DNA from: Enterococcus columbae DSM 7374 = ATCC 51263
GTDB lineage: Bacteria; Bacillota; Bacilli; Lactobacillales; Enterococcaceae
NCBI RefSeq assembly: GCF_000406925.1
Contig: NZ_KE136348.1
Location: 180,977-220,264, forward strand
Reading direction: 5' to 3'
DNA length: 39,288 bases
Shown: one piece after another, positions 15,175 to 24,540 of the stretch
Numbering within the stretch: position 1 is the stretch's first letter
Layout of the letters: each line of letters begins with the position of its first letter
The notes under the pieces: generated by a model
What the model was told of the DNA's origin: nothing
What the model saw: only the letters and a program-made list of their open reading frames with translations
Database searches by the model: none
Made by a program: the position numbers and the translations under genes

Positions 15175-16458
15175 ATGAAATTGCCAACCAATGATAATTA
15201 TACCAATCAAGAATTCTATCAAAAAATGTATGAAGACAGTGATATCACTCGTGAGGATTTAATTATTCTAACTTGCGCCATTTTTATTGCCTCAATTGGA
15301 CTTAACATGAATTCACAAGCAACCATTATTGGGGCCATGCTCATTTCACCTTTGATGTCACCAATTTTAGCCATCGGTACAGCCATCGCAATTTATGATC
15401 AACAACTATTGCAAAGAGCTGCCAAGACCTTATTAATTGAGGTTGGTTTGAGTATTTTAGTAGCTAGCTGTTACTTTTATTTTTCACCGATTAGCCATGC
15501 TAGCCAAGAAATTATCAATCGCACCTCGCCAACTATTTGGGATGTATTAATCGCCTTTTTTGGCGGCGCTGCTGGGATTATTGGTGCTCGCAAAAAAAGT
15601 GTGAACAATATCGTCCCTGGTGTGGCAATCGCAACTGCGCTAATGCCTCCTATTTGCACAGTTGGTTATGCGATTGCTAGTAAAAATTTAGCCTATATGA
15701 CCGGGGCAGCCTATCTTTTTATTATTAATGCTTTTTGTATTATTTTAACGACCATCGCCGGTGTAAAAAGCTTACGCATGCCGACTAAACAAAGAGTCAA
15801 TGCGCAGCCTAGACTGGCTAAAAGCAAACGGATTCTCTATATTGTCCTAACCATTTTAATTATTATTCCTAGCCTAGTTTCAGCCAATTCATTAGTGCAT
15901 CAGTCCATTTTAGAGGCAAATGTCAAAAATTTTGCTAACGAAGAATTAGCACATACAACCATAATTAAGCAAAGTATTGATGAGGAAAAACAAACCTTAC
16001 GCTTCACTATCGCCGGCAATGATTTTACTGATCAAAAAATTCAAGACCTGCAAAATGATTTAGTGCACTATGGATTAAAGGGATATCAATTAAAAATCAC
16101 CCAAATTGCAGAACTTTCACAACTATCGGGTAAACAATTTGAAGATTATATCAATAGCATCATCGAGGCCAATCAAAGCAATCAGCTTGCAAATAAAAAT
16201 ACTGATAACGATGATTCTACTGAAAATGCTATCGTCTTAAGTGAAAAAATCCAACAATTATCGCCTGATACCATACAACAAGTGACTGTTGCAACCGGCT
16301 ATCAAAAGGATCAATGGTTGGAATTAGTCATTATTCAGCCGAAAAAGACCTTGAGTGCAGATGAGAAAAAACAATTGAGCAAAAAAATTATGAAACGCTA
16401 CCCTGAAATTGACCAAGTCTTTTTCACTGATTTAAACCAAAAACAACAGCTGAACTAA
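15175..16458 (+). CDS. DUF389 family membrane protein
   Basis: This 427-residue protein has the DUF389 (TIGR00341-like) membrane domain: hydrophobic segments from about residue 27 to 200, with ASIGLNMNSQATIIGAMLISPLMSPILAIG as the signature and NNIVPGVAIATALMPPICTVGYAIA as the second conserved segment. A further helix near residues 220-240 (ILYIVLTILIIIPSLVSAN) is followed by a soluble region of about 185 residues rich in charged residues, probably outside the membrane. Function is unknown. The ATG follows AAAAGGAAGTGAGTCC; a TATACT -10 lies about 40 bp upstream. The gene stands alone, converging on the leftward lplA cluster, and the shared terminator region carries a partial long-hairpin repeat. 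Confidence 0.88.
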   Translation: MKLPTNDNYTNQEFYQKMYEDSDITREDLIILTCAIFIASIGLNMNSQATIIGAMLISPLMSPILAIGTAIAIYDQQLLQRAAKTLLIEVGLSILVASCYFYFSPISHASQEIINRTSPTIWDVLIAFFGGAAGIIGARKKSVNNIVPGVAIATALMPPICTVGYAIASKNLAYMTGAAYLFIINAFCIILTTIAGVKSLRMPTKQRVNAQPRLAKSKRILYIVLTILIIIPSLVSANSLVHQSILEANVKNFANEELAHTTIIKQSIDEEKQTLRFTIAGNDFTDQKIQDLQNDLVHYGLKGYQLKITQIAELSQLSGKQFEDYINSIIEANQSNQLANKNTDNDDSTENAIVLSEKIQQLSPDTIQQVTVATGYQKDQWLELVIIQPKKTLSADEKKQLSKKIMKRYPEIDQVFFTDLNQKQQLN

Positions 16459-16476
16459 GCCGTGTAGCCTGTTTTT

Positions 16477-16520
16477 CATCCTTGAATAATTTGTGTTTTG
16501 TAAGTAACTCCTTCGTCAAA
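16477..16520. repeat. Partial copy of the long-hairpin repeat
   Basis: The stretch from CATCC through AATAATTTGTGTTTTGTAAG to AACTCCTTCGTCAAA matches the linker plus left arm of the array units at 201-245 and 355-378. The right arm is missing: the copy runs straight into the terminator hairpin at 16518. TAGCCT (16465-16470) and AGGCTA (16553-16558) flank the whole segment as complementary arms, which may be the split stem of an older hairpin. Confidence 0.75.
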
Positions 16521-16552
16521 AAAAGCCACTCTGAAACTAGAGTGGCTTTTTT
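16518..16552. terminator. Bidirectional terminator between DUF389 gene and unknown gene
   Basis: AAAAAAAGCCACTCT and AGAGTGGCTTTTTT form a stem with a 6-nt loop, with A- and T-runs on both sides. It serves the converging genes at 15175-16458 and 16559-16792. Confidence 0.9.
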
Positions 16553-16558
16553 AGGCTA

Positions 16559-16792
16559 TTAACGGACAAAATTTTGTCCAAAATCACGAATAATTTTTAA
16601 TACCTCATCTTTAGATTCAGGCTTTAGCCAAGGCGTTAGCTTCGCTTTAAAGCTCGCTAAAAACTCAAGATCAAAACTGCCTTGTGCTTGTTTGGCAAAG
16701 CTTTCTTTTAGTAAAGACTGGGCATCTTCAAGATTTTCTGTTTTTACTCGCGCGAGAATAAATTCATAAAATTTTTCTTGATAAGCATTCAT
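16559..16792 (-). CDS. Small protein of unknown function
   Basis: I do not recognise this 77-residue protein. It begins MNAYQEKFYEFILARVK, looks wholly helical and charged, and has no signal peptide or membrane segment. A G-rich site (GGGGTG) lies 6 bp before the ATG at 16792; ATG 16795 or a GTG at 16801 are alternatives. It lies 21 bp downstream of lplA in the same direction and is followed by the bidirectional terminator, so it is probably the last gene of the MBL-lplA unit. Good ribosome site, normal codon use and operon position favour a real gene. Confidence 0.7.
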   Translation of the reverse strand: MNAYQEKFYEFILARVKTENLEDAQSLLKESFAKQAQGSFDLEFLASFKAKLTPWLKPESKDEVLKIIRDFGQNFVR

Positions 16793-16813
16793 CATCTGCA
16801 CCCCATCAAAGGA

Positions 16814-17818
16814 TTAATAGATTAGGCCTAAGAAATCTGTTTTTTCAATATTACCAAAGTATTTTTGTAAATCAATGGTGTCAATGACTGCTGCTAAATC
16901 TTCTTTAGCATAACGAGTGCCAATTAGTTTTTCTTCCACATCTTTAATTTCACCTAAGCCAAAGAAGTCGCCGTAAATCTTCAAATCAGAAATCTTACCT
17001 TCTGCAACATTTAAACGCACCTCAATTGAACCGATAGCAAAACGTTGGCTTCTTTGTAAATCAAAGGCTGGTGACTGTCCATAGTTCCAATCCCAATTGC
17101 GATAATATTGGTCAGAAATGGCATAAACTTTTTGCCAATCTTCATCAGTTAAGGTATAAGTTTTAATTTCTGCTTCACTGTCAACACCAAAGATTTTCAA
17201 TAAAATTGCTTGTCTAAAATCTTTCGTCGTCATGTTTTGTTCACTTGCTGGTAAAAACGGTTTAATGTTCGTTACACGAGAGCGGATAGACTTGATTCCT
17301 TTAGATTCGATTTTTTCCTTCTTCACCTTTAAGGCATTAACCACTTCATTAATATCACTATCAAACATAATTGTACCGTGGGCAAACATCCGACCATTTG
17401 TCGCATACATCGCGTTACCAGAAAATTTTTGATCATTGATTACTAAGTCATTTCGTCCCTTTAATTGGGCACCACTCACCCCTAATTCATGTAGGGCTTC
17501 AATAATTGGTTTCGTTAATTTTTCAAAATCACGGAAAGATTGACCGTCATCTTTCATAATAAAGCTGAAGTTTAGATTCCCTAAATCATGATAAACAGCC
17601 CCCCCACCGCTAAACCGGCGCACAACATGAATCCCATGAGCATCCACATATTCTTTATTAATTTCTTCAATCGTATTTTGATTCCGCCCAATAATGATTG
17701 AAGGCTCATTAATGTAAAATAATAGGATGGGTTCATCGACCTGCATTTCCTGTAATAAAAATGTTTCAATGGCTAAATTAATTCGTGGATCGGTAATTTC
17801 ATTAGGTACAAATAACAT
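16814..17818 (-). CDS. lplA: Lipoate--protein ligase
   Basis: The 334-residue enzyme attaches free lipoate to the E2 and H subunits of 2-oxoacid dehydrogenases and the glycine cleavage system by way of lipoyl-AMP. The family motif RRFSGGGAVYHDLGNLNFSF lies near residues 67-86, and the conserved lysine is in NDLVINDQKFSGNAMY near residue 133. The C-terminal accessory domain of LplA/LplJ-type ligases is present. AGGAGG lies before the ATG. It starts 11 bp after the MBL-fold gene; the same pair (yhfI-lplJ) occurs in Bacillus subtilis, so the two are likely one operon. Confidence 0.95.
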   Translation of the reverse strand: MLFVPNEITDPRINLAIETFLLQEMQVDEPILLFYINEPSIIIGRNQNTIEEINKEYVDAHGIHVVRRFSGGGAVYHDLGNLNFSFIMKDDGQSFRDFEKLTKPIIEALHELGVSGAQLKGRNDLVINDQKFSGNAMYATNGRMFAHGTIMFDSDINEVVNALKVKKEKIESKGIKSIRSRVTNIKPFLPASEQNMTTKDFRQAILLKIFGVDSEAEIKTYTLTDEDWQKVYAISDQYYRNWDWNYGQSPAFDLQRSQRFAIGSIEVRLNVAEGKISDLKIYGDFFGLGEIKDVEEKLIGTRYAKEDLAAVIDTIDLQKYFGNIEKTDFLGLIY

Positions 17819-17829
17819 TTTTCTTCCTC

Positions 17830-18570
17830 CTAAATTTGGTAACTGTCACCGACTTTGGCAATAGTTACTTGAACATTTTCACCAGCTTCTTGTTGTGCCT
17901 GTGCTTGTAGTAATTGCCAGTCCCCTTCTTCTGGTAAATGTGTAAGGACCAGACGTTCTACTTTAGCCGCTTTAGCAATTTGACCAGATTCTTGTGCAGT
18001 AAAATGCGCATGATGTTTTTCAGCGCCATTAAATAAATAGGTATCTGCTAAAAAGAGATTAGCATCTTTAGTAAATTCAACAAATGAATCCAGGTATCCA
18101 GAATCACCAGTGAATACAAAAACTTTACCTGTACTATTCTCTACAAAGCGCATAGCATAGCATTCAACCGGATGTATCGTTTTCATAAATGTAACAGAAA
18201 ACGGTCCCAAATTCAACTGTTTTACCTTGAGATAATCTATTCCTTGACTGACCTCATTCATCGTTAAATCATTGAAATGAAACACATCATTTCCGTGACC
18301 ATAAATGGGCAAAATGCGACTGTGATCACGACGCGCAGATAATTGCCACATATATTGTAAAACACCTAAATCTGCAATATGATCGTGATGATAATGACTT
18401 AATATCACCGCATCTAATCTTAAAGGATCGATATGTTTACCTAGCTCCATTAATGTATGGCTGCCTGCATCCAGTAATAATTTGTAATCACCTGATTCTA
18501 ATAAATAGCCGGTAGTTCCTTGATTATGTGAAGGATACGCACCCATACAGCCTAAAATTGTTAACTTCAT
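17830..18570 (-). CDS. MBL-fold metal-dependent hydrolase (YhfI-like)
   Basis: This 246-residue protein has the metallo-beta-lactamase fold of the RNase Z/YhfI type. The metal-binding set is visible: SHYHHDHIAD (HxHxDH) near residues 58-67, a later His in TIHPVECYA, the Asp in FTGDSGY, and a final His in LTHLPEEG. The N-terminal ILGCMGAYPSHNQGTTGYLLE is typical of the YhfI group. The substrate is unknown; a phosphodiesterase-like activity is possible. The ATG follows GGAGGGATGTTAA. It precedes lplA by 11 bp and is separated from the aminopeptidase gene by a terminator. Confidence 0.9.
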   Translation of the reverse strand: MKLTILGCMGAYPSHNQGTTGYLLESGDYKLLLDAGSHTLMELGKHIDPLRLDAVILSHYHHDHIADLGVLQYMWQLSARRDHSRILPIYGHGNDVFHFNDLTMNEVSQGIDYLKVKQLNLGPFSVTFMKTIHPVECYAMRFVENSTGKVFVFTGDSGYLDSFVEFTKDANLFLADTYLFNGAEKHHAHFTAQESGQIAKAAKVERLVLTHLPEEGDWQLLQAQAQQEAGENVQVTIAKVGDSYQI

Positions 18571-18590
18571 TTAACATCCCTCCAGCATTT

Positions 18591-18624
18591 AAAAAGGCAA
18601 TCTGGTCTTTCACCAAGATTGCCT
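18591..18624 (-). terminator. Terminator of the M42 aminopeptidase gene
   Basis: AGGCAATCT and AGATTGCCT form the outer stem with GGT/ACC inside; the leftward strand continues TTTTTAAA. It separates the peptidase from the MBL-lplA unit. Confidence 0.85.
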
Positions 18625-18635
18625 CATTCAATCTA

Positions 18636-19721
18636 TTAATAGCTTAATAATTCATCAACCGTTTGACGATCTAATCGACGGACAACTTCAGTAACTAATT
18701 TTACTGTGTTTAAATAATCATCTTCATGGATAACTGAAGTATGAGAATGTAGATAGCGCACAGGTACTGTAATGGCTAAAGATGGCACCCCTTTGCGTGT
18801 TAAGTGCATCTGACCAGCATCCGTACCGCCGCCTGCAATCACTGCATATTGGAACGGAATCTCTAATTCTTCAGCAACTTTTACCACAAAATTTAATAGC
18901 TTTTTATGGGGAATCATGGAGGCATCAAAGATTAAAATTTGTGGCCCTTTACCTAAAACAGAATCTGCCTCTTTTGGAGTCATTCCCGGTGTATCCCCAG
19001 CTGTACCAGTATCTAAAGCCAATGCAATATCTGGATTTACCAAGTAGGTACTGGTTCTGGCACCACGCAAGCCAACTTCTTCCATCACGTCACTACCAGC
19101 ATATAATTGATTATTGTGACCTTCAGTTGCTAGATTTTCTAAGACACGTAGCGCAACTGCGGTACCCACTCGATTATCCCACGCTTTGGCTAATAAGAAT
19201 TTGGTATCATTTAAACGTTTATATTCGATATAAGGGGTAATCATATCTCCAGGACGAACGCCCCAAGCTTTAACCTCTTCTTCACTGGTTGCACCAACAT
19301 CGATAAACATATCTTTAATATCATAAGGCTGTTTGCGCGCTTCCGGACTTAAAACGTGTGGTGGCTTACAACCAATTACACCATGAATCAATTTTCCTTC
19401 ACTCGTTTTGATTTCAACTTGTTGGGCAAGCATCACTTGTGACCACCAACCACCTAAAGTCTGAAATTCAATAAACCCTTTTTCGGTAATTTTTGTTACC
19501 ATAAAGCCAACTTCATCCATGTGGCCTGAAATAAAAATTTTAGGTGCTTGTTCATCTTGACCATGCTTGGCAATCACACTTCCGATACCATCAAACATGA
19601 TTTCATCAGCGAATGGTTTGGCATAAGCTTTAAAAATTTCTCGTACCTCTTCTTCATTGCCAGGCACTCCTCTAGCGCTGGTTAAATCAATTAATAATTG
19701 TTCATCCTTTTGCTCTAACAT
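18636..19721 (-). CDS. pepA: M42 family glutamyl aminopeptidase
   Basis: The 361-residue product is a cytoplasmic M42 metallo-aminopeptidase with two metal ions. Ligands and catalytic residues are visible: His/Asp in [10 protein letters not shown] near residues 66-75, Asp in [11 protein letters not shown], the Glu pair in MEEVGLRGA, Asp in ALDTGTAG, and the late His in [13 protein letters not shown]. Length and sequence fit lactococcal PepA, which removes N-terminal Glu or Asp from peptides, though other M42 members have broader use. The ATG follows GGAAAGAGGG. It lies 62 bp after oppF with no terminator between, so it may share the opp transcript and degrade imported peptides. Confidence 0.92.
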   Translation of the reverse strand: MLEQKDEQLLIDLTSARGVPGNEEEVREIFKAYAKPFADEIMFDGIGSVIAKHGQDEQAPKIFISGHMDEVGFMVTKITEKGFIEFQTLGGWWSQVMLAQQVEIKTSEGKLIHGVIGCKPPHVLSPEARKQPYDIKDMFIDVGATSEEEVKAWGVRPGDMITPYIEYKRLNDTKFLLAKAWDNRVGTAVALRVLENLATEGHNNQLYAGSDVMEEVGLRGARTSTYLVNPDIALALDTGTAGDTPGMTPKEADSVLGKGPQILIFDASMIPHKKLLNFVVKVAEELEIPFQYAVIAGGGTDAGQMHLTRKGVPSLAITVPVRYLHSHTSVIHEDDYLNTVKLVTEVVRRLDRQTVDELLSY

Positions 19722-19783
19722 AAAATTGCCCTCTTTCCTTAATTAACATCTGCTAACTACTATAATATCATACGTTGGCATAA

Positions 19784-20716
19784 TTAGTATTCTAAACGAT
19801 ACTTTTCAATTTCATTTTTATTGCCATAAACAAAATGTCCTGGAACAACTTCCTCAAAACTTGGTTTATCTACTGAATAATCATGAGCACTTGGATCATA
19901 TACATGTAGCTTTTTCTTCTTTGCCAAAATCGGATCTGGAATTGGAACCGCCGATAGTAAAGCTTTTGTATACGGATGAATTGGATGATTGAATAATTCC
20001 TCCGCCTCGGCTAATTCTACAATTTCTCCACGGTAGATAACCGCAATTCGATCCGAAATAAAGCGTACCACTGATAAGTCATGAGCAATAAAAAGATAAG
20101 TCACCTCTCGTTCTCTTTGGGCTTCTTTAAGTAAATTCAAAACCTGCGCACGAATGGATACATCTAATGCGGAAATAGGCTCGTCAGCCACCACCAATTC
20201 TGGCTCCATAATCATTGCTCGGGCAATGCCGATTCGCTGACGCTGACCACCTGAAAATTCATGTGGATAACGATACATATGTTCAGGTAATAACCCAACC
20301 TTTTCTAGCATCGCACGTACTTTAGCTTCTCGATCAGCATCATCTTTATAAAGATTGTAGTTATACAAACCTTCTGAAATAATATAATCAACTGTTGCTC
20401 TTTCATTCAGTGAAGCTGATGGATCTTGGAAAATCATTTGGATTTGCTGAATAATCTCATGACGTTTTTGTTTAGTGATGCCTCCATTAATCTTTTCACC
20501 TTTAAAATTGATTTCCCCTTTACTGGTTGGATTCAATCCAACAATTGCCCGTCCAATTGTTGTTTTCCCTGAACCTGATTCTCCTACTAATGAGAAAGTT
20601 TCGCCCTTATAAATATCAAAATTCGCATTTTTTACAGCGACAAAACGATTCTTTCCTTCACCAAAGGCTATTTCTAAATCTTTAATGGATAGTAATACTT
20701 CTTTGTTATCTTTCAC
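19784..20716 (-). CDS. oppF: Oligopeptide ABC transporter ATP-binding protein OppF
   Basis: The 310-residue ATPase is the second nucleotide-binding subunit of the permease. Walker A is GESGSGKTT near residues 38-46, the Q-loop is in [13 protein letters not shown], the ABC signature is [13 protein letters not shown], and Walker B is [13 protein letters not shown] with the H-loop in FIAHDLSVV. The C-terminal oligopeptide-transporter extension ([12 protein letters not shown]) is present. The start is a GTG at 20716, 9 bp after GGGGTG, and 3 bp past the oppD stop. It matches the AmiF type by length. Confidence 0.95.
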   Translation of the reverse strand: MKDNKEVLLSIKDLEIAFGEGKNRFVAVKNANFDIYKGETFSLVGESGSGKTTIGRAIVGLNPTSKGEINFKGEKINGGITKQKRHEIIQQIQMIFQDPSASLNERATVDYIISEGLYNYNLYKDDADREAKVRAMLEKVGLLPEHMYRYPHEFSGGQRQRIGIARAMIMEPELVVADEPISALDVSIRAQVLNLLKEAQREREVTYLFIAHDLSVVRFISDRIAVIYRGEIVELAEAEELFNHPIHPYTKALLSAVPIPDPILAKKKKLHVYDPSAHDYSVDKPSFEEVVPGHFVYGNKNEIEKYRLEY

Positions 20717-20719
20717 GAA

Positions 20720-21796
20720 TCAATTCACCCCTTCTTCAAAATCATCCGCATCAATTTCTTGGGTAAGATGAATCATTCGCTCATGTAACTGCTTAATTTT
20801 TTCAGGTGTATCAACTTTAGGAGCTCTAGGATCAAGTAGCCAAGTCTTAGCAAAATGTGTTGGTGTTACCTCAAACATCGGTGGCTCTGCTTTAAAGTCA
20901 ATCTCCATCGCATATGGACTACGAAAAGCAAAAGCATCGCCTACAATCTCTTTGTATAACGATGGTGGCGTACCCGGCACATAGTAAAGTTCTTCACCTT
21001 TTTCACTTAATTGTGGTAAAGAAGATAATAAACTCCATGTATATGGATGTTTAGGATCATAGAAAATTTCTTCAGATTTACCAATTTCGATGATTTGACC
21101 AGCATACATTACAGCTACCCGATCGGCGATAGACGCTACTACCCCCAAGTCATGAGTGATAAAAATAGTAGTAAAACCATACTCCTTTTGTAATTCCTTA
21201 ATTAAATCAAGAATTTGCGCTTGAATGGTTACATCCAATGCTGTTGTAGGTTCATCACAAATTAAGATCTTTGGTCGGCAGGCTAAAGCAATCGCAATAA
21301 CTATTCGCTGACGCATTCCACCTGAATATTGGAAAGGATATTCATCGTAACGGTGAGCTGCATTAGGAATCCCTGTTTTTTCCATCAATTCAATAGCTAA
21401 TTTTTTTGCCTCTTTCGGCGTTTTGCCACGATGCTTAATAATCACCTCAGCAATCTGTGAACCAATCGTTCGAATTGGATTTAAAGATGTCATAGGATCT
21501 TGAAAAATCGTGGCAATTTCTTTGCCTCGAATTGCTTCCCAATCCTTGTCCGTTTGATAATCGGTTAAAACCTTGTCATCATAGATAATTTTTCCTTCGC
21601 TGACACGTCCGTTTTGTTCTAACATTCCGGTAAAGGTTTTTGTCAGTACGGATTTTCCTGAACCTGATTCTCCTACAATAGCTAAAATTTCGCCTTCCTC
21701 TAAACTTAGTGAGACATTCCGAATGGCCTTTAATTGACGCTTTCTGACTTGGAAGCTCACTGAAACATTTTCAGCCGTTAAAATCGTCTTACTCAT
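20720..21796 (-). CDS. oppD: Oligopeptide ABC transporter ATP-binding protein OppD
   Basis: The 358-residue ATPase energises peptide import together with OppF. It has Walker A GESGSGKSV near residues 39-47, the Q-loop ATIFQDPMTSLNP, signature YSGGMRQRIVIAIALA, Walker B KILICDEPTTALDVT and the H-loop FITHDLGVV. The C-terminal region with HPYTWSLLSSLPQ is typical of dipeptide/oligopeptide ATPases. AAGGAGGACACAGAA precedes the ATG, and it starts 15 bp after oppC. The length agrees with AmiE-type subunits. Confidence 0.95.
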   Translation of the reverse strand: MSKTILTAENVSVSFQVRKRQLKAIRNVSLSLEEGEILAIVGESGSGKSVLTKTFTGMLEQNGRVSEGKIIYDDKVLTDYQTDKDWEAIRGKEIATIFQDPMTSLNPIRTIGSQIAEVIIKHRGKTPKEAKKLAIELMEKTGIPNAAHRYDEYPFQYSGGMRQRIVIAIALACRPKILICDEPTTALDVTIQAQILDLIKELQKEYGFTTIFITHDLGVVASIADRVAVMYAGQIIEIGKSEEIFYDPKHPYTWSLLSSLPQLSEKGEELYYVPGTPPSLYKEIVGDAFAFRSPYAMEIDFKAEPPMFEVTPTHFAKTWLLDPRAPKVDTPEKIKQLHERMIHLTQEIDADDFEEGVN

Positions 21797-21811
21797 TTTC
21801 TGTGTCCTCCT

Positions 21812-22747
21812 TTATAAATGTGTTCGTGGATCAGTTGCATCAGCCAAGGTTTGCCCTACAATATATAATGAGATTGACACTAATGCTAAAACTACAACCG
21901 GTATCCAGAATAAGTATGGATAGTTACTAATGTTTGGTGTGTATTTAGAAATAATACGTCCTAATGAAGGAACATCTGCACTTAAACCTACACCTAAAAA
22001 CGATAGGAAGGTTTCAGCAGAAATAAAACCTGGTAAAGTTCGAGAAATATCCGTCATCACAACAGATACTAGATATGGCAAAATATTTTTACCAATCATC
22101 CTGCCGACAGGCGTCCCTAGATTGCGAGAAGCCAGATTGTATTCACGATCACGCATAATCATAACTTGTACACGAATAAAATAAGCTGTTCCAATCCAAC
22201 TAGTCAAACACATCGCAAACACTAGATTCCAAAAACCACTACCAAAAGCATAAGCCAAAACAATAATGATTAAAAGTGAAGGCACATTGGAAATAACGTT
22301 GTAAACCTCTAACATCACACGGTCTACTTTTTTACTAACTCCCCAAAGCGCACCAACAATCACACCGATTACTGTTGTTATGGTTGTTGCCAATACACTA
22401 ATCAAAATTGAGGTTCTCGCTCCAGCCCACACAGCATCAAAAAGTGATTGCCCATTAGCATCAGTACCAAACCAGTTTTTAGCGCTTGGTGGATTATAAC
22501 GAGCATCAAAATTATTGATATTTGATACATTCATAAAATCATAACCACTAAATAAAGGTTGAATGAAACTCATTAAAATAATTAAAACAAGTATAATCAG
22601 CATTGCAATTGCTACCTTACTTGCAAAAAACTTTCGTGCCACTGATCGCCAGTAGGAATACTTCGGCGTATCGATTTTTTCAGAGTTAATCGTATCAATC
22701 GACACAAAGCTAAAATCTTCTTGGTTGATTTGATTTAACTTTTCCAA
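21812..22747 (-). CDS. oppC: Oligopeptide ABC transporter permease OppC
   Basis: This 311-residue inner-membrane subunit has an N-terminal helix ([18 protein letters not shown]), an extracytoplasmic segment with [21 protein letters not shown], and five more helices. The coupling motif that contacts the ATPases is in [21 protein letters not shown]. The N-terminal OppC_N domain and BPD_transp_1 fold are both visible. The start is a TTG at 22747, 9 bp after GGAGG and 2 bp after the oppB stop, so translation is probably coupled. It fits AmiD-type permeases. Confidence 0.95.
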   Translation of the reverse strand: MEKLNQINQEDFSFVSIDTINSEKIDTPKYSYWRSVARKFFASKVAIAMLIILVLIILMSFIQPLFSGYDFMNVSNINNFDARYNPPSAKNWFGTDANGQSLFDAVWAGARTSILISVLATTITTVIGVIVGALWGVSKKVDRVMLEVYNVISNVPSLLIIIVLAYAFGSGFWNLVFAMCLTSWIGTAYFIRVQVMIMRDREYNLASRNLGTPVGRMIGKNILPYLVSVVMTDISRTLPGFISAETFLSFLGVGLSADVPSLGRIISKYTPNISNYPYLFWIPVVVLALVSISLYIVGQTLADATDPRTHL

Positions 22748-22749
22748 CT

Positions 22750-24237
22750 CTAATCCCCTCCTGACAATTTAATACGTGGATCTAAGTATACCATTAATAA
22801 ATCACCTAACAATACAGCCAATACACCAACTACTGTAAAGATAAAGACAATGGCAACGGTTAGTGGATTATTATGCGAAATAATTGCATCTGGTAACATT
22901 TTTCCCATACCTGGTACCGCAAAAATCGTTTCGGTAATGGTTGCCCCAGCTATAGATAAAATGATGCTACTTGGAATACCATTGGCAATTGGAATCACTG
23001 CATTTTTAAAGATGTGTCGACGTGAAATCTCTTTAGCAGTCAGCCCTTTTGATTTAGCAAACTTAACATAGTCAGCAGATTGCTGATCAATCATATAGCG
23101 CCGTACCCAGATGACTAAACTAGATACATTTAAGAAGCCTAAAATAAAGGTTGGTAGGATATATGATTTAATATCTTCCGCACCATATGTTGGAAACGAT
23201 AATGGTAAACCAAATAGTGTATTTCCAAGATATCTAAAGAAATAAACAAAAGCTAAGGATGGTGCCGATATCATGACAGTAACTAAAGCAATCCCCATCT
23301 TATCTGGTAATTTTCCTTTCAAGCGTGCCATTAGCATCGCCATAGGGACACCGATTAGATAGGCAATCACCACTGCTAAAGCACCCATTTTAAATGAAAT
23401 AGCAATCATCGATGGATCTTTATAATTCGGTTTTGTTTGAACATAATTATCATGATACATCGCTTTTTCACGAGATGAAATACTATTTGATTTCTTATAC
23501 TGGCGAGTATAGATATTCGCTGAAGAACGCATTGTCTTGCCGTCAGCTAGTGTAATTTCTTCAGTTACCGTTTGTCCTTGACCACCAAATAAAACATCTG
23601 TAACACTCTGTCCAGAAAAAGTTGGATAAGAAGTTCCTAGATTGATATGAATGATATTTTGATGAATGAATGGAAATTGACTATTAAAATAAATTTGATA
23701 TTTATATTGCGTACCAGAACCGACTAAAGCCCAGCCAGCCATTGGATCTTTTTCAATCTTCAAGTATCGTTTCAAATCAGGATTAGACGAATCCTTAACT
23801 TTCCACGGATGATCAATTACAATCAAATTGGCATAAAAATTCCAAATACGTTTTAAAAGTGGAATATCTTTCGTTGCATAGTAACGACCACTTTCAGGGA
23901 AAACACCTAATTTCCAACCATTGGCTTTTGTCCATTTTTGATACAAAAGTTTATTAGACTTACTTGGTTTGGCAGTTACCTCTTTATATTCTTTATGTAC
24001 CTCTTTGACTAAATCTCGTGAATCGAGATACTCCATATAGCCCATACGACTAAACGCGATATTTTCATAGTTAGTCAACTCATCGGGATAGGCTTTTAAC
24101 TTAGAATAGGTTGAATCATCTTTGAAAATAGTATTTCGCGGTACCAGAGTATAAATCAATACATAAGTAATCGTGGTAACTAAAAAGATACTCACAACAG
24201 AACGCAAAATACGAAAGAGTAGATAACGTTTATTCAC
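22750..24237 (-). CDS. oppB: Oligopeptide ABC transporter permease OppB (AmiC-type)
   Basis: The 495-residue permease is about 180 residues longer than ordinary OppB (about 310). The first helix is at residues 8-30; an extracytoplasmic insert of roughly 230 residues follows, and the remaining helices are in the last 220 residues ([16 protein letters not shown] onward), with the coupling motif in [24 protein letters not shown]. This matches the architecture and length of Streptococcus AmiC (about 498). The start is a GTG at 24237, 7 bp after AGGAGG. A 300-bp gap with a terminator-like hairpin separates it from oppA. Confidence 0.94.
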   Translation of the reverse strand: MNKRYLLFRILRSVVSIFLVTTITYVLIYTLVPRNTIFKDDSTYSKLKAYPDELTNYENIAFSRMGYMEYLDSRDLVKEVHKEYKEVTAKPSKSNKLLYQKWTKANGWKLGVFPESGRYYATKDIPLLKRIWNFYANLIVIDHPWKVKDSSNPDLKRYLKIEKDPMAGWALVGSGTQYKYQIYFNSQFPFIHQNIIHINLGTSYPTFSGQSVTDVLFGGQGQTVTEEITLADGKTMRSSANIYTRQYKKSNSISSREKAMYHDNYVQTKPNYKDPSMIAISFKMGALAVVIAYLIGVPMAMLMARLKGKLPDKMGIALVTVMISAPSLAFVYFFRYLGNTLFGLPLSFPTYGAEDIKSYILPTFILGFLNVSSLVIWVRRYMIDQQSADYVKFAKSKGLTAKEISRRHIFKNAVIPIANGIPSSIILSIAGATITETIFAVPGMGKMLPDAIISHNNPLTVAIVFIFTVVGVLAVLLGDLLMVYLDPRIKLSGGD

Positions 24238-24383
24238 TCAGCTTCCTCCTAAATTCTGACACGTTTGAACATTAATTATTAAATCTTAAGCCCGGCTCAA
24301 CCAATTCATAAGCTTATTCAAAGGTGTCTTACTAAAATAGTAAACCATCAATATGATATGCTTTTCCAAGAAATATTGTATTT

Positions 24384-24426
24384 CCGTTGAGAATAAAAAT
24401 CATCTTTAGACTTTCATTCTCAACGG
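24384..24426. other. Hairpin in the oppA-oppB gap
   Basis: CCGTTGAGAAT and ATTCTCAACGG are perfect 11-bp arms around a 21-nt loop. No U-run follows on either strand, so it is not an obvious terminator. It may be an RNA-processing or stability element between oppA and oppBCDF. A weak promoter for oppB (TTGGTT-17-TAATAA) may lie downstream of it. Confidence 0.55.
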
Positions 24427-24475
24427 TGCAAAATTTCCCATAAAGCCTGAATCATTGATAGTCATTATTATACTG

Positions 24476-24520
24476 ATTAAAAAGAGTAAAAAGGGCAATA
24501 CTACGCCCTTTCTACTCCTT
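24476..24520 (-). terminator. Terminator-like hairpin after oppA
   Basis: AAGGAGTAGAAAGGGC and GCCCTTTTTACTCTTT form a 16-bp stem with two mismatches, running into TTTTTAA on the leftward strand, 21 bp past the oppA stop. It probably lets only part of oppA transcription continue into oppBCDF. Confidence 0.75.
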
Positions 24521-24540
24521 TAAGGATTTTTTAACAAATC

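Noticed and set aside
18782-19240. 152-residue open frame on the plus strand
   Set aside because: It lies wholly inside the M42 peptidase gene on the other strand, has no ribosome site and its product looks like a frame shadow.
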